The position numbers and the translations under genes were made by a program. The notes beneath the pieces were generated by a model. That model saw only the letters and a program-made list of their open reading frames with translations. It ran no database searches and was not told the origin of the DNA. Source: Pseudoclavibacter helvolus (lineage in GTDB: Bacteria > Actinomycetota > Actinomycetes > Actinomycetales > Microbacteriaceae). From it: a DNA stretch of 64,000 bases. Where the stretch lies: NCBI RefSeq assembly GCF_014191305.1, contig NZ_JACHWJ010000001.1, forward strand, positions 186,001 to 250,000, in the 5' to 3' direction. Positions 43,340 to 51,949 of this stretch are shown one piece after another (the first letter of the stretch is position 1; each line of letters begins with the position of its first letter).

Positions 43340-43980
43340 CCCACGTCGCCGAAGCCGGGCCGTTTGCTGACGAGGTCGCTGAGGACACGGTCCTCGAATC
43401 GAGCGTCGTGTTCCGCGGCGCCGTCTGGGACATCGTCCGAGAGCGGTTCCGCTTCGGCGACGAGGAGCTCACCCGCGAGTTCATGTCGCACACGGGTGCG
43501 GTCGCCGTGCTTGTGCTCGACGAGGCCGACCGCATTCTGTTCATCCGCCAGTACCGTCACCCTGTCGGGCGTCGAGACTGGGAGCTGCCCGCTGGTCTGC
43601 TCGACGCGCCGGGGGAGGACCCGCTCGACGCGGCCAAGCGCGAGCTGGCCGAAGAGGTCGACCTCGTGGCCGAGCGTTGGGACGTGCTGCTCGACCAGTA
43701 CACGTCGCCGGGTGGAAGCAGCGAGAACGTGCGCGTCTACCTGGCCCGCACCGTGTCCGAGACTCCCGAGGCGTTTGCACGCACGGGAGAGGAGGCCGAG
43801 CTGGAGCAGCGTTGGGTCGCGCTTGCTGACGCGCTCGACGCCGTGCTCGACGGCTCGGTCCAGAACCCGTTTGTCATCTCGGGCGTCATGGCCCTCCACC
43901 TGGCTAAGGAGCGCGGCTGGTCGACGCTGCGACCCGCGCAGGCGGACTGGCCGACCCGCTCGCCCGGACGCCCGGAGTAG
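43336..43980 (+). CDS. NUDIX hydrolase, ADP-ribose pyrophosphatase type
   Basis: A 214-residue NUDIX protein of the ADPRase group. The box reads [25 protein letters not shown]: the RELxEE part is intact, but the Gly usually before the final aliphatic residue is Asp. The upstream [18 protein letters not shown] strand-loop is characteristic of ADP-ribose pyrophosphatases, and [14 protein letters not shown] follows the box. GTG overlaps the pyrG stop. A NUDIX gene between pyrG and xerD is conserved (Rv1700 position). Confidence 0.92.
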   Translation: MTHVAEAGPFADEVAEDTVLESSVVFRGAVWDIVRERFRFGDEELTREFMSHTGAVAVLVLDEADRILFIRQYRHPVGRRDWELPAGLLDAPGEDPLDAAKRELAEEVDLVAERWDVLLDQYTSPGGSSENVRVYLARTVSETPEAFARTGEEAELEQRWVALADALDAVLDGSVQNPFVISGVMALHLAKERGWSTLRPAQADWPTRSPGRPE

Positions 43981-43990
43981 TCAGCGCACC

Positions 43991-44920
43991 ATGGCTGCGG
44001 ATCCGCGCGCGGCGAAGACGGATGCGGCCCTGCTCGACACGTACCTCCGGCACCTGACGATCGAGCGCGGCCTGTCGAGCAACAGCCTCGGCGCGTACCG
44101 TCGCGACCTCGCCAAGTACCTCGAGTGGCTCGAGGCCCGTGGGCTGGGATCGGTGTCCGACGCGTCGCCAGCAGACGTCTCCGCGTTCCTCGTGCGGTTG
44201 CGCGAAGGCGAGGGCCTCGCGGCCTCCTCCGTCTCCAGGGCCCTTTCATCGGTGAGGGGCTTCCACCGATTCCTGCTCGACGAGGGGGTGCTCGAAGCGG
44301 ACTCGACGGCGCGCGTGCGCGCGCCCAAGCTGCCGTCGAGGCTCCCGAAGGCGCTCAGCGTCGCGGAGGTCGAGCGCCTCCTGCAGGCAGCCGAAGGCGA
44401 GACCCTCGAGGCCATGCGGGATACGGCGCTCGTGGAGCTCCTCTACGCGAGCGGCGCCCGAATCTCGGAGCTCGTCGACCTCAACGTCGACGACCTGATC
44501 GAACCCGGCATCCTCCGGGTACGCGGCAAGGGTAACAAGCAGCGCATCGTGCCGGTCGGCAGCTTCGCCCAGCGGGCGCTCGATCGCTATCTGGTGCGGG
44601 CACGTCGGGAACTGTCTACGCGCGGAAGCGCAACCCCGGCGCTCTTCCTCGGCACACGGGGAGCGCGCCTCTCCAGGCAGAGCGCCTTCAACCTGCTTGA
44701 CGCGATCGCGACTCGGGCCGACCTCGCGGGTCGGGTCTCTCCGCATACGCTGCGACACTCGTTCGCGACCCACCTGCTGGAGGGCGGCGCCGATGTCAGA
44801 GTCGTCCAGGAGTTGCTCGGGCACGCCTCCGTTTCGACGACGCAGATCTACACCCTCGTGACGGCCGACACCCTGCGTGACGTCTACGCGACGAGCCATC
44901 CGCGCGCCAACCTCGGCTGA
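43991..44920 (+). CDS. xerD: Tyrosine recombinase XerD
   Basis: A 309-residue recombinase. N-terminal SAM-like DNA-binding domain (LDTYLRHLTIERGLSSNSLGAYRRDL), then the catalytic domain with Arg in YASGARISELVDL, Lys in RVRGKGNKQRIVPVG, HxxR in SPHTLRHSFATHLL, His in LGHASVSTTQIYT and the Tyr nucleophile in the same block. With XerC it resolves chromosome dimers at dif. ATG 43991 gives the family length. The position beside parA and scpAB marks it as the housekeeping enzyme, not a mobile-element integrase. Confidence 0.95.
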   Translation: MAADPRAAKTDAALLDTYLRHLTIERGLSSNSLGAYRRDLAKYLEWLEARGLGSVSDASPADVSAFLVRLREGEGLAASSVSRALSSVRGFHRFLLDEGVLEADSTARVRAPKLPSRLPKALSVAEVERLLQAAEGETLEAMRDTALVELLYASGARISELVDLNVDDLIEPGILRVRGKGNKQRIVPVGSFAQRALDRYLVRARRELSTRGSATPALFLGTRGARLSRQSAFNLLDAIATRADLAGRVSPHTLRHSFATHLLEGGADVRVVQELLGHASVSTTQIYTLVTADTLRDVYATSHPRANLG

Positions 44921-44934
44921 GGCCAAGGCGGGGA

Positions 44935-44940
44935 TAGGAT
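44935..44940 (+). promoter_or_regulatory. Putative -10 box for parA
   Basis: TAGGAT, 9 nt before ATG 44950. An AGGGG within the gap could also serve as a ribosome site. Confidence 0.35.
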
Positions 44941-44949
44941 GCAGGGGTC

Positions 44950-45822
44950 ATGAGCGAAGAGACGATCGAATCCACGCCCCGCAGCGCAAGCGCGGTGTCG
45001 ACGCGACTCTACAACCACTTCGATGTCCCGGAAGAGCTGGAGAGCCACGGCCCCGCGCGCATCATCTCGATGTGCAACCAGAAGGGTGGCGTCGGGAAGA
45101 CCACGACGAGCATCAACCTCGGCGCGTCTCTCGCGCTGTACGGTCGCCGCGTGCTTGCCGTCGACTTCGACCCGCAGGGCGCGCTGAGCGCCGGACTGGG
45201 CATCCGCACGTACGATGTGCCGACCGTCTACGACCTCCTCATCGGCACCGTCAAGGACCCGCACGAGGTCATCCAGGCCACCGCGTTCCCCGGCCTCGAC
45301 GTCATGCCGGCGAACATCGACCTCTCCGCAGCCGAAGTGCACCTTGTCACCGAGGTGGCGCGCGAGCAGATCCTCGCCAGCGTGCTGCGCAAGGTCTCGA
45401 GCGAGTACGACGTCATCATCGTCGACTGCCAGCCGTCGCTTGGCCTCCTCACCGTCAACGCCCTCACGGCCAGCCACGGCGTTGTCATCCCGCTCGAGTG
45501 CGAGTACTTCGCGCTCCGCGGAGTCGCGCTCCTCGTGGAGACGGTCGACAAGGTGCGCGACCGGCTGAACCCGTCGCTCGAGCTCGACGGCATCCTCCCC
45601 ACGATGTATGACGGCCGCACGTTGCACTCACGCGAGGTGCTCGACCGCGTCTACGAGGCGTTCGGCGACCGGGTCTTCGACACGGTCATCGGGCGCACGG
45701 TCAAGTTCCCCGACGCATCCGTCGCCGGGGTCCCGATCGTCCGATTCGCTCCAGAGCACACCGCGTCGAAGGCCTACCACCAGCTCGCGCGCGAGTTGAT
45801 CGAACGTGGCGCCGTCGCCTAG
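44950..45822 (+). CDS. ParA/Soj-family ATPase near scpAB
   Basis: A 290-residue P-loop ATPase with the deviant Walker A CNQKGGVGKTTTSINLG, the switch AVDFDPQGALSAGLG and the DVIIVDCQPSLGLLTVNAL block. It is the second ParA paralogue found in actinobacteria beside scpA-scpB (Rv1708 position), not the oriC-linked parA of parAB; no parB follows. Its 3' end overlaps scpA by 17 bp, so it is likely coupled with chromosome condensation genes. Exact role in segregation is unclear. Confidence 0.92.
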   Translation: MSEETIESTPRSASAVSTRLYNHFDVPEELESHGPARIISMCNQKGGVGKTTTSINLGASLALYGRRVLAVDFDPQGALSAGLGIRTYDVPTVYDLLIGTVKDPHEVIQATAFPGLDVMPANIDLSAAEVHLVTEVAREQILASVLRKVSSEYDVIIVDCQPSLGLLTVNALTASHGVVIPLECEYFALRGVALLVETVDKVRDRLNPSLELDGILPTMYDGRTLHSREVLDRVYEAFGDRVFDTVIGRTVKFPDASVAGVPIVRFAPEHTASKAYHQLARELIERGAVA

Positions 45823-46672
45823 CGCTCTGACCACACGGGGTACCTCAGTCGGACGCGGCGTCTCTGCAGAAGCCGAGACCGAGGCCTCGCCGGACGCCGA
45901 CTTCCGTGTCTCGCTGAGCAACTTCGAGGGGCCGTTCGATCTGTTGCTGACGCTCATCTCGAAGCACGAGATGGACATCACCGAGGTGTCGCTGAGTCGC
46001 GTCACGAGTGAGTTCATCGGCTACCTCAACGACCTGTCCACCCCGGAGGAGCTCGATCGGGCGAGCGAGTTCATCGTCGTCGCGGCAACACTCCTCGACA
46101 TGAAGATCGTCAGCCTGCTGCCCCAGGGCGAGTATGTGGATGCTGAGGACGTGGCGATCCTCGAAGCACGAGACCTGCTCTTCGCGCGCCTCCTCCAATA
46201 CAAGGCCTTCAAAGAGGTCTCCACGTGGTTCGCCGCGGCGCTCGGCGTCGAAGGGCAGCGCACGACCCGCGCGGTGCCGCTCGAGGCGAAGTTCCGTGAG
46301 CGCATCCCGGAACTGGTCTGGACGCTCTCTGCCGCGGACTTCGCCGCCCTCGCGACGCTCGCGCTCGCTCCGCGCGAGATCCCGACCGTTGGACTCACGC
46401 ACCTGCACGCTCCCAAGGTGAGCATCCGTGAACAGGCGAGGATCCTCGTCGCCCTGCTCCAGGACGGCGAGCCGCGGACGTTCCGGGAGCTCGTCGCCGA
46501 CGCCAGCGCCCGCGGCGTGATCATCGCCCGCTTCCTCGCGCTCCTCGAGCTGTACCGCAGGGCCGCCCTCAGCTTCGAGCAGGAGACGCCACTCGGCGAA
46601 CTGATCGTGACGTGGGACGCCGACGAGTGGGATGCGGCCCAGCTCGCGAGCCTCGGGGATGACGATGACTGA
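45806..46672 (+). CDS. scpA: Segregation and condensation protein A
   Basis: A 288-residue kleisin. The N-terminal core FRVSLSNFEGPFDLLLTLISKHEMDITEV and ASEFIVVAATLLDMKIVSLLPQ are the SMC-binding region; the C-terminal winged helix is at LLQDGEPRTFRELVADAS. GTG 45806 lies inside the end of parA; the first 30 or so residues are variable. Bridges the SMC heads together with ScpB. Confidence 0.94.
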   Translation: MAPSPSALTTRGTSVGRGVSAEAETEASPDADFRVSLSNFEGPFDLLLTLISKHEMDITEVSLSRVTSEFIGYLNDLSTPEELDRASEFIVVAATLLDMKIVSLLPQGEYVDAEDVAILEARDLLFARLLQYKAFKEVSTWFAAALGVEGQRTTRAVPLEAKFRERIPELVWTLSAADFAALATLALAPREIPTVGLTHLHAPKVSIREQARILVALLQDGEPRTFRELVADASARGVIIARFLALLELYRRAALSFEQETPLGELIVTWDADEWDAAQLASLGDDDD

Positions 46673-47261
46673 CTCGGTAGCACCGGGCCCGTCGGACGAC
46701 CTCGACGAGCAGCCCGGCGTCGACCTCGACCGCGCCGTCGAGGCGATCCTGTTCATCGCGGATGAGTCGCTCTCGCTCGTGACCATCGCCGGGGCGGTCA
46801 GCCGCCCCGTCTCCGACGTGCGCGCATCCGTCGGCCGACTCGTCGCCGACTACAACGGCGATCTCGGGGGGCCGGAGCGAGGCTTCGAGCTGCGCGAGGT
46901 CGGCGGAGGGTGGCGGCTGTACGTGCGCGAGAACCTCGACGACATCGTCGCCGACTTCGTGCTCACCCGTCAGCCGTCGAAGCTGTCGCAGGCCGCGCTC
47001 GAGACGCTCGCCGTCATTGCGTACCGCCAACCCATCACGCGTTCGCAGGTGGCGCAGGTGCGCGCTGTGAACGTCGACTCGGTGGTGCGTACTCTGGTAG
47101 CACGTGGCCTCATCGCAGAAGACGGCCACGACGAAGTGACCGGGGCCATCCGCTACGTCACGACCCAGGCACTTCTTGTGCACCTGGGACTCAACTCGCT
47201 TGACGAGTTGCCAAAGATTTCACCTCTGCTCGACGAAGGACAGGACGGATTCCATGAGTGA
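46665..47261 (+). CDS. scpB: Segregation and condensation protein B
   Basis: A 198-residue protein with two winged-helix domains: DLDRAVEAILFIADESLSL in the first, LSQAALETLAVIAYRQPITRSQ and LIAEDGHDEVTGAIRYVTT in the second. ATG 46665 overlaps the scpA stop and has GGGGA five bases upstream; ATG 46659 is an alternative. Its stop overlaps the next gene. Forms a dimer that holds ScpA. Confidence 0.93.
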   Translation: MTDSVAPGPSDDLDEQPGVDLDRAVEAILFIADESLSLVTIAGAVSRPVSDVRASVGRLVADYNGDLGGPERGFELREVGGGWRLYVRENLDDIVADFVLTRQPSKLSQAALETLAVIAYRQPITRSQVAQVRAVNVDSVVRTLVARGLIAEDGHDEVTGAIRYVTTQALLVHLGLNSLDELPKISPLLDEGQDGFHE

Positions 47262-48270
47262 CCAGCGAGGGCGCGCACCGCGCCGCGGCGACAACGACCG
47301 CACGGTCGACGAGGCCGCGGCACTCCGCCAGGCGGCGCAGGCGCGACCGGAGGGCGGCTACTCGATGGACGACTTCGACGACATCCCGCTTCCCGGGAGC
47401 GAGGCCGAACCGGCACCGGAGCGCACGGACGGTGTCCGCCTGCAGAAGGCCCTCGCGGCGGCGGGCGTCGCGTCACGCCGTGTGTGCGAGCAGTACATCA
47501 CGCAGGGGCGCATCGAGGTCAACGGGGTCGTCGTGACCGAGCTCGGCAGCCGCATCTTCCCGGACCGCGACGAGGTCGCCGTCGATGGCACCCCCATCCA
47601 GCTCGACCCGAGCAAGCGCTACGTCGTCCTGAACAAGCCGGTCGGCGTCGTCTCGTCGATGCGCGACGAGCAGGGGCGAGCGGACCTGCACGAGTTCGCT
47701 CGCGAGTTCGACGAGCGCGTCTACAACGTCGGCAGGCTCGACATCGACACGAGCGGGCTGCTGGTCCTCACGAACGACGGAGAGCTCGCCCACGTGCTCG
47801 CACACCCGTCCTTCGGGGTCGAGAAGACCTACATCGCGCGCGTGGATGGGCGGGTCTCGGCAAAGGCACTTCAGCGGCTCCGCCAGGGCTTCGAGCTCGA
47901 GGACGGCTTCATCAAGGCCGACAGCGCCAGGCTCCTCGCCGACCAGCCGAGCCGGACCGCCTCCCTCGTCGAGATCGTCCTGCACTCTGGCCGCAACCGC
48001 ATCGTGCGTCGCATGCTCGAGGAGGTCGGCCACCCCGTCACGGCGCTCGTGCGTCGCAGCTTCGGCCCGCTGAACCTCGGCACGCTGCGGGAGGGGGAGA
48101 TGCGAGAGTTCACTACACTGGAGCTCGGCCGCATCCTGAAGCTCGCCCGGCGAGCCGGAGAGCAGCGCGACAGCGGCGCCCCCACGCAGGCAGCTGGCCA
48201 AGCGCGAGAGTCGAAGCAGGGCCGAGGCCCGAGGCAGGCGCCTCCAGCCAAATCGAAAGGTCGTCGATGA
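47254..48270 (+). CDS. rluB: RluB-type 23S rRNA pseudouridine synthase
   Basis: A 338-residue RsuA/RluB-family enzyme. An acidic and polar N-terminus of about 60 residues precedes the S4 domain (VRLQKALAAAGVASRRVCEQYITQGRIEVNG). The catalytic Asp is in NVGRLDIDTSGLLVLTNDG, followed by EKTYIARVDG and HSGRNRIVRRM. The C-terminus is a basic Gln/Arg/Pro tail. ATG overlaps the scpB end, and its own TGA overlaps tyrA. Conserved after scpB in many Gram-positives. Target is probably 23S U2605; not provable here. Confidence 0.92.
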   Translation: MSDQRGRAPRRGDNDRTVDEAAALRQAAQARPEGGYSMDDFDDIPLPGSEAEPAPERTDGVRLQKALAAAGVASRRVCEQYITQGRIEVNGVVVTELGSRIFPDRDEVAVDGTPIQLDPSKRYVVLNKPVGVVSSMRDEQGRADLHEFAREFDERVYNVGRLDIDTSGLLVLTNDGELAHVLAHPSFGVEKTYIARVDGRVSAKALQRLRQGFELEDGFIKADSARLLADQPSRTASLVEIVLHSGRNRIVRRMLEEVGHPVTALVRRSFGPLNLGTLREGEMREFTTLELGRILKLARRAGEQRDSGAPTQAAGQARESKQGRGPRQAPPAKSKGRR

Positions 48271-49361
48271 CGCCAACTCGAACCAACTCCCCGGTACGGG
48301 TGGTCGGTGCCGGGCTGCTCGGCACAAGCGTGGGGCACGCCCTGCGCAGGCTCGGCGTCGACGTCCAGCTCGACGACATCTCGCCATCGGTGCTGCGACT
48401 CGCGGTTGACTACGGCGCCGGCACCCTCGCATCCGACGCCCCAGGGGGAGCCGCCCCCAGAATCGTCGTCGTCTGCGTGCCTCCTGACGTGACCGGGCAG
48501 GTGGTCGCGGCCGAGCTCGAACGCTGGCCGGACGCCATCGTCACCGATGTCGCGAGCGTGAAATCGGCCCCCCTCGCGGAGCTCGTCTCGCGCGGCGCAG
48601 ACATCAGCCGCTACCTCGGCTCGCACCCCATGGCGGGCCGCGAGACCGGCGGGCCGCTCTCCGGCCGCGCCGACCTCTTCGTAGGACGCCCCTGGGTAAT
48701 CGCGCACCACGAGCAGACAAGCGTGTTCGCGCTGCAGGAGATCGAAGGACTTGCCCTCGACCTCGGTGCGACACCAGTGACCATGACGGCGGCAGACCAC
48801 GATCGTGCCGTCGCGCTCGTCTCGCACATGCCGCAGCTGGTCTCCACCCTGCTCGCCTCGAGGCTCGTCGACGACGAGGACGGGGCGACCGCGCTCGCGG
48901 GCCAGGGGCTGCGCGACCTCACGCGCATCGCCTCGAGCGACCCCGTGCTGTGGACGCAGATCCTGACGGCGAACGCCGGCCCGACGGCAGCCGTCCTCCG
49001 CAAGCTGCAGGCCGACCTCGACAAGGTGGCCGGCGCCCTCGAGCGCAGCCACGAGCTCGGCTCCGGGCGAATCATCGCCGAGCAGCTCGCGACGGGCAAC
49101 GCCGGGGTCGCGCGGCTGCCAGGCAAGCACGGTTCATCACGGCGCGAGTTCGACTCGGTCACCGTCATGATCGACGACAAGCCAGGGCAGCTCGCGAAGC
49201 TCATGGGCGACGTCGGCGACGCCGAGGTCAACGTCGAGGACTTCCGGATGGAACACGCGCAGGCCTCGAACGTCGGGCTCGTCGTGATCTCGGTGGTGCC
49301 CTCCGCCACAGCGAAGCTCGTCGACGAGCTCGAACAGCGCGGATGGAGGATCGCCGCATGA
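48267..49361 (+). CDS. tyrA: Prephenate dehydrogenase with C-terminal ACT domain
   Basis: A 364-residue protein for tyrosine synthesis. NAD-binding motif VVGAGLLGTSVGHALRRLG begins at residue 11, SHPMAGRETGGP is the substrate loop, and DHDRAVALVSHMPQLVS contains the catalytic-type His. The last 75 residues (DSVTVMIDDKPGQLAKLMGD) form an ACT domain, which in this family usually mediates tyrosine feedback. ATGA overlaps link it to rluB before and cmk after. Confidence 0.93.
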   Translation: MTPTRTNSPVRVVGAGLLGTSVGHALRRLGVDVQLDDISPSVLRLAVDYGAGTLASDAPGGAAPRIVVVCVPPDVTGQVVAAELERWPDAIVTDVASVKSAPLAELVSRGADISRYLGSHPMAGRETGGPLSGRADLFVGRPWVIAHHEQTSVFALQEIEGLALDLGATPVTMTAADHDRAVALVSHMPQLVSTLLASRLVDDEDGATALAGQGLRDLTRIASSDPVLWTQILTANAGPTAAVLRKLQADLDKVAGALERSHELGSGRIIAEQLATGNAGVARLPGKHGSSRREFDSVTVMIDDKPGQLAKLMGDVGDAEVNVEDFRMEHAQASNVGLVVISVVPSATAKLVDELEQRGWRIAA

Positions 49362-50149
49362 CCGGTTCCACGAGCGTGCCTCAGGAAGCACGCGACGAAC
49401 GCGCACCGATGGTCGTCGCGGTCGACGGGCCGGCGGGTTCTGGCAAGTCGAGCGTCTGCCGCGAGAGCGCGAGGCGCCTTGGCTTCGGCTACCTCGACAC
49501 CGGCGCAGCGTACCGAGCGATCACCTGGTTCGCGATCGACAGCGGATGCGACCTCGACGACGCCACTGCCGTCGCCGCGCTGCTCCCGAGCTTCGTCGAG
49601 CTCTACAGCATCTCGCAGAGCCCAGACGAGCGTTGGGTGCGCGTCGGCGAGACTGACGTTTCCGAGTTCATTCGCGACACCGCCATCTCCGGTGATGTCT
49701 GGCGCGTGTCCCGCGTGCCAGCCGCCCGCGAGGCCCTCACCGCGCTCTTCAGGCGCACGATGGCGGCCACGACGAGCCCGGGCATCATCGCGGAGGGCAG
49801 GGACATCACGACGGTCGTGGCGGCGGATGCCCCCGCGCGCATCCTCATGACCGCAGACGAGGCCGTGCGCATCGCGCGCAGGACCGGCGAGAAGGCAGGC
49901 GAGGCGGTCGCCGCGGTCGCAGCTTCCGTGTCCGCACGCGATGCCAGAGATGCCAAGGTCACCAACTTCACCGAGGCCGCCTACGGCGTCACGGTGCTCG
50001 ACACGACAACGCTCGACTTCGAGCAGTCCGTCGAGGAATTCTTGCGGATCGTCGCCTCGGCGACACCCGGTCCGCACCAGACGACAGCACCGTCGCTGGC
50101 AGCCGCCCCAAGCGCTGTCAGACACGACAACACGAAGGAGTCACGATGA
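49358..50149 (+). CDS. cmk: Cytidylate kinase
   Basis: A 263-residue (d)CMP kinase. P-loop [22 protein letters not shown], then the [11 protein letters not shown] block of the CMP site, and [13 protein letters not shown] and [11 protein letters not shown] characteristic of Cmk. Overlaps tyrA (ATGA) and der (ATGA). The last about 35 residues are an Ala/Pro/Ser-rich tail not expected in the family. The cmk-der order is conserved widely. Confidence 0.94.
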   Translation: MTGSTSVPQEARDERAPMVVAVDGPAGSGKSSVCRESARRLGFGYLDTGAAYRAITWFAIDSGCDLDDATAVAALLPSFVELYSISQSPDERWVRVGETDVSEFIRDTAISGDVWRVSRVPAAREALTALFRRTMAATTSPGIIAEGRDITTVVAADAPARILMTADEAVRIARRTGEKAGEAVAAVAASVSARDARDAKVTNFTEAAYGVTVLDTTTLDFEQSVEEFLRIVASATPGPHQTTAPSLAAAPSAVRHDNTKESR

Positions 50150-51702
50150 CTGACGACCAAGGACGGAACGACGAGGCCACCGAGGCCACCGAGGCCTCCG
50201 AGGAGTTCGACCCAGCAGGCGGCGAGGAGCTCGTCGCGCGCCTCGAGGAGCTCGACGAGACGGTAGTGGAGAAGCGCACCCAGGCGCTGCGCCAGAGCCT
50301 CGACGACTACGAGCTCGAGGAAGACGACCTCGAGGTGCTGCTCGGCGCCTCGGAAGACGGCGACGCCATCACGTACCTGCCAGCACTTCCCGTGCTCGCG
50401 GTCGTCGGCCGCCCGAACGTCGGCAAGAGCGCGCTGGTCAACCGCATCATCGGCCGCCGCGAGGCCGTCGTCGAGGACACCCCCGGTGTCACGCGCGACC
50501 GCGTCTCGTACAAGGCCGAGTGGAACAACCGCTGGTACACGATCGTCGACACCGGCGGTTGGGAGCCAGACGCCAAGGGCATCGACCTCTCGGTTGCCCA
50601 GCAGGCGGAGATCGCCGTCGAGCTCGCCGACGCGGTCCTCTTCGTCGTCGACGCGAACGTCGGGCCGACGGCCACCGACGAGCACGTCGTGAAGCTGCTC
50701 CGCAAGACGGACCGCCCCGTCATCCTCGTCGCGAACAAGGTCGACGACGCCGTGCAGGAGCCGAACGCGGCGCAGCTGTGGAGCCTCGGCCTCGGCGAGC
50801 CGTGGCCGGTCTCCGCCGTGCACGGACGCGGAGTCGCGGACCTCCTCGACAAGGTCATCGAAATCCTGCCAGAGGTCTCCAAGGTCGCGAAAGAGGAGAT
50901 CGGCGGACCTCGCCGCGTCGCCATCCTCGGCCGCCCGAACGTCGGCAAGTCGAGCCTCCTCAACAAGGCAGCGGGCGAAGAGCGAGTTGTCGTCAACTCC
51001 CTCGCAGGCACGACCCGTGACCCGGTCGACGAGCAGGTTGAGCTCGGCGGCAAGATCTGGCGCTTCGTCGACACGGCGGGTATCCGCCGCCGCGTGCACC
51101 TGCAGCAGGGTGCCGACTTCTACGCGTCGCTCCGCACGACTGCGGCGCTCGAGAAGGCCGAGGTTGCCGTTGTTGTTCTCGATGTGACCGAGGCAGTCAA
51201 CGTGCAGGACCTGCGCATCATCGACCTCGTCCTCGAGTCGGGTCGCGCGCTTGTGCTCGCCTTCAACAAGTGGGACATGCTCGACGACGAACGCCGCTGG
51301 CAGCTCGAGCGTGAGGTCGAGCGCGACCTCGCCCACGTTGCGTGGGCGCCACGCGTCAACATCTCCGCGAAGACGGGCCGTCACCTCGAGAAGCTGGTGC
51401 CAGCGCTCGAGCTCGCCCTCGACTCGTGGGACACCCGCATCCCGACGGGCAAGTTCAACGCCTTCCTTGCCGAGCTCACTGCGGAGTTCCCGCACCCGCT
51501 CCGTGGCGGCAAGCAGCCGCGCATCCTGTTCGGCACGCAGGCGCAGACGCGCCCGCCGACATTCGTGCTCTTCACGACGGGCTTCCTGGACCCGGGCTAC
51601 CGCCGGTTCATCCAGCGCCGCCTCCGCGAGGTGTACGGCTTCGAGGGATCGCCGATCATCACGAACATGCGCGTCCGCGAGAAGCGCGCCAAGCGCAGCT
51701 GA
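50146..51702 (+). CDS. der: Ribosome-associated GTPase Der (EngA)
   Basis: A 518-residue GTPase with two G domains in tandem: GRPNVGKS at 88-95 and again at 262-269, each with its own DTxG and NKxD motifs ([28 protein letters not shown]), then the KH-like C-terminal domain. About 75 acidic residues precede the first G domain, as in other actinobacterial Der. Needed for 50S assembly. Two hairpins follow the stop. Confidence 0.96.
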   Translation: MTDDQGRNDEATEATEASEEFDPAGGEELVARLEELDETVVEKRTQALRQSLDDYELEEDDLEVLLGASEDGDAITYLPALPVLAVVGRPNVGKSALVNRIIGRREAVVEDTPGVTRDRVSYKAEWNNRWYTIVDTGGWEPDAKGIDLSVAQQAEIAVELADAVLFVVDANVGPTATDEHVVKLLRKTDRPVILVANKVDDAVQEPNAAQLWSLGLGEPWPVSAVHGRGVADLLDKVIEILPEVSKVAKEEIGGPRRVAILGRPNVGKSSLLNKAAGEERVVVNSLAGTTRDPVDEQVELGGKIWRFVDTAGIRRRVHLQQGADFYASLRTTAALEKAEVAVVVLDVTEAVNVQDLRIIDLVLESGRALVLAFNKWDMLDDERRWQLEREVERDLAHVAWAPRVNISAKTGRHLEKLVPALELALDSWDTRIPTGKFNAFLAELTAEFPHPLRGGKQPRILFGTQAQTRPPTFVLFTTGFLDPGYRRFIQRRLREVYGFEGSPIITNMRVREKRAKRS

Positions 51703-51721
51703 TCGAACGCTCACGTTCGAT
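51702..51721 (+). terminator. Small perfect hairpin at the der stop codon
   Basis: ATCGAACG (51702-51709), loop CTCA, CGTTCGAT (51714-51721); begins on the last base of the stop codon. Confidence 0.55.
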
Positions 51722-51765
51722 GGGGCCAGTCCAGTTCGACCCGTCAGGGTCGGCGGGCTGGCCCC
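51722..51765 (+). terminator. Terminator hairpin of the scpAB-der unit
   Basis: GGGGCCAG (51722-51729) pairs with CTGGCCCC (51758-51765); inside it CGACCC-GTCA-GGGTCG forms a second stem. Followed by TTCTG. Confidence 0.7.
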
Positions 51766-51903
51766 TTCTGCGTGCCCGGGCTCTCCTGCAAAAATGGCAG
51801 CTTTTTCTCTCTGCGTGAATACGCGGATGCTCCTTGCCGCTTCTCAGCGCACGTCGGCGCGCGCAGAACCGTAGGATTTTGCCCAAGCCTGGATTTCAGG
51901 CGG

Positions 51904-51918
51904 GTCTGGTGATCAGAC
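51904..51918 (+). promoter_or_regulatory. Dyad in the gap leader
   Basis: GTCTG-GTGAT-CAGAC, 32 bp before the GAPDH start. TAGGAT at 51872-51877 may be the -10 box, which would put the dyad in the 5' UTR. The 247-bp gap from der also holds an A5...T5 element near 51790-51806. Confidence 0.35.
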
Positions 51919-51949
51919 GAGAACTTTCGACGTTGAGGGGTCCCATTCG

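Noticed and set aside
43991-44920. Tyrosine recombinase as mark of an integrated element
   Set aside because: It is XerD by position and motifs; no attachment repeats, no excisionase or phage genes nearby.
48950-49357. Upstream extension of cmk by 136 codons
   Set aside because: It lies within tyrA in another frame; ATG 49358 gives the conserved kinase start.
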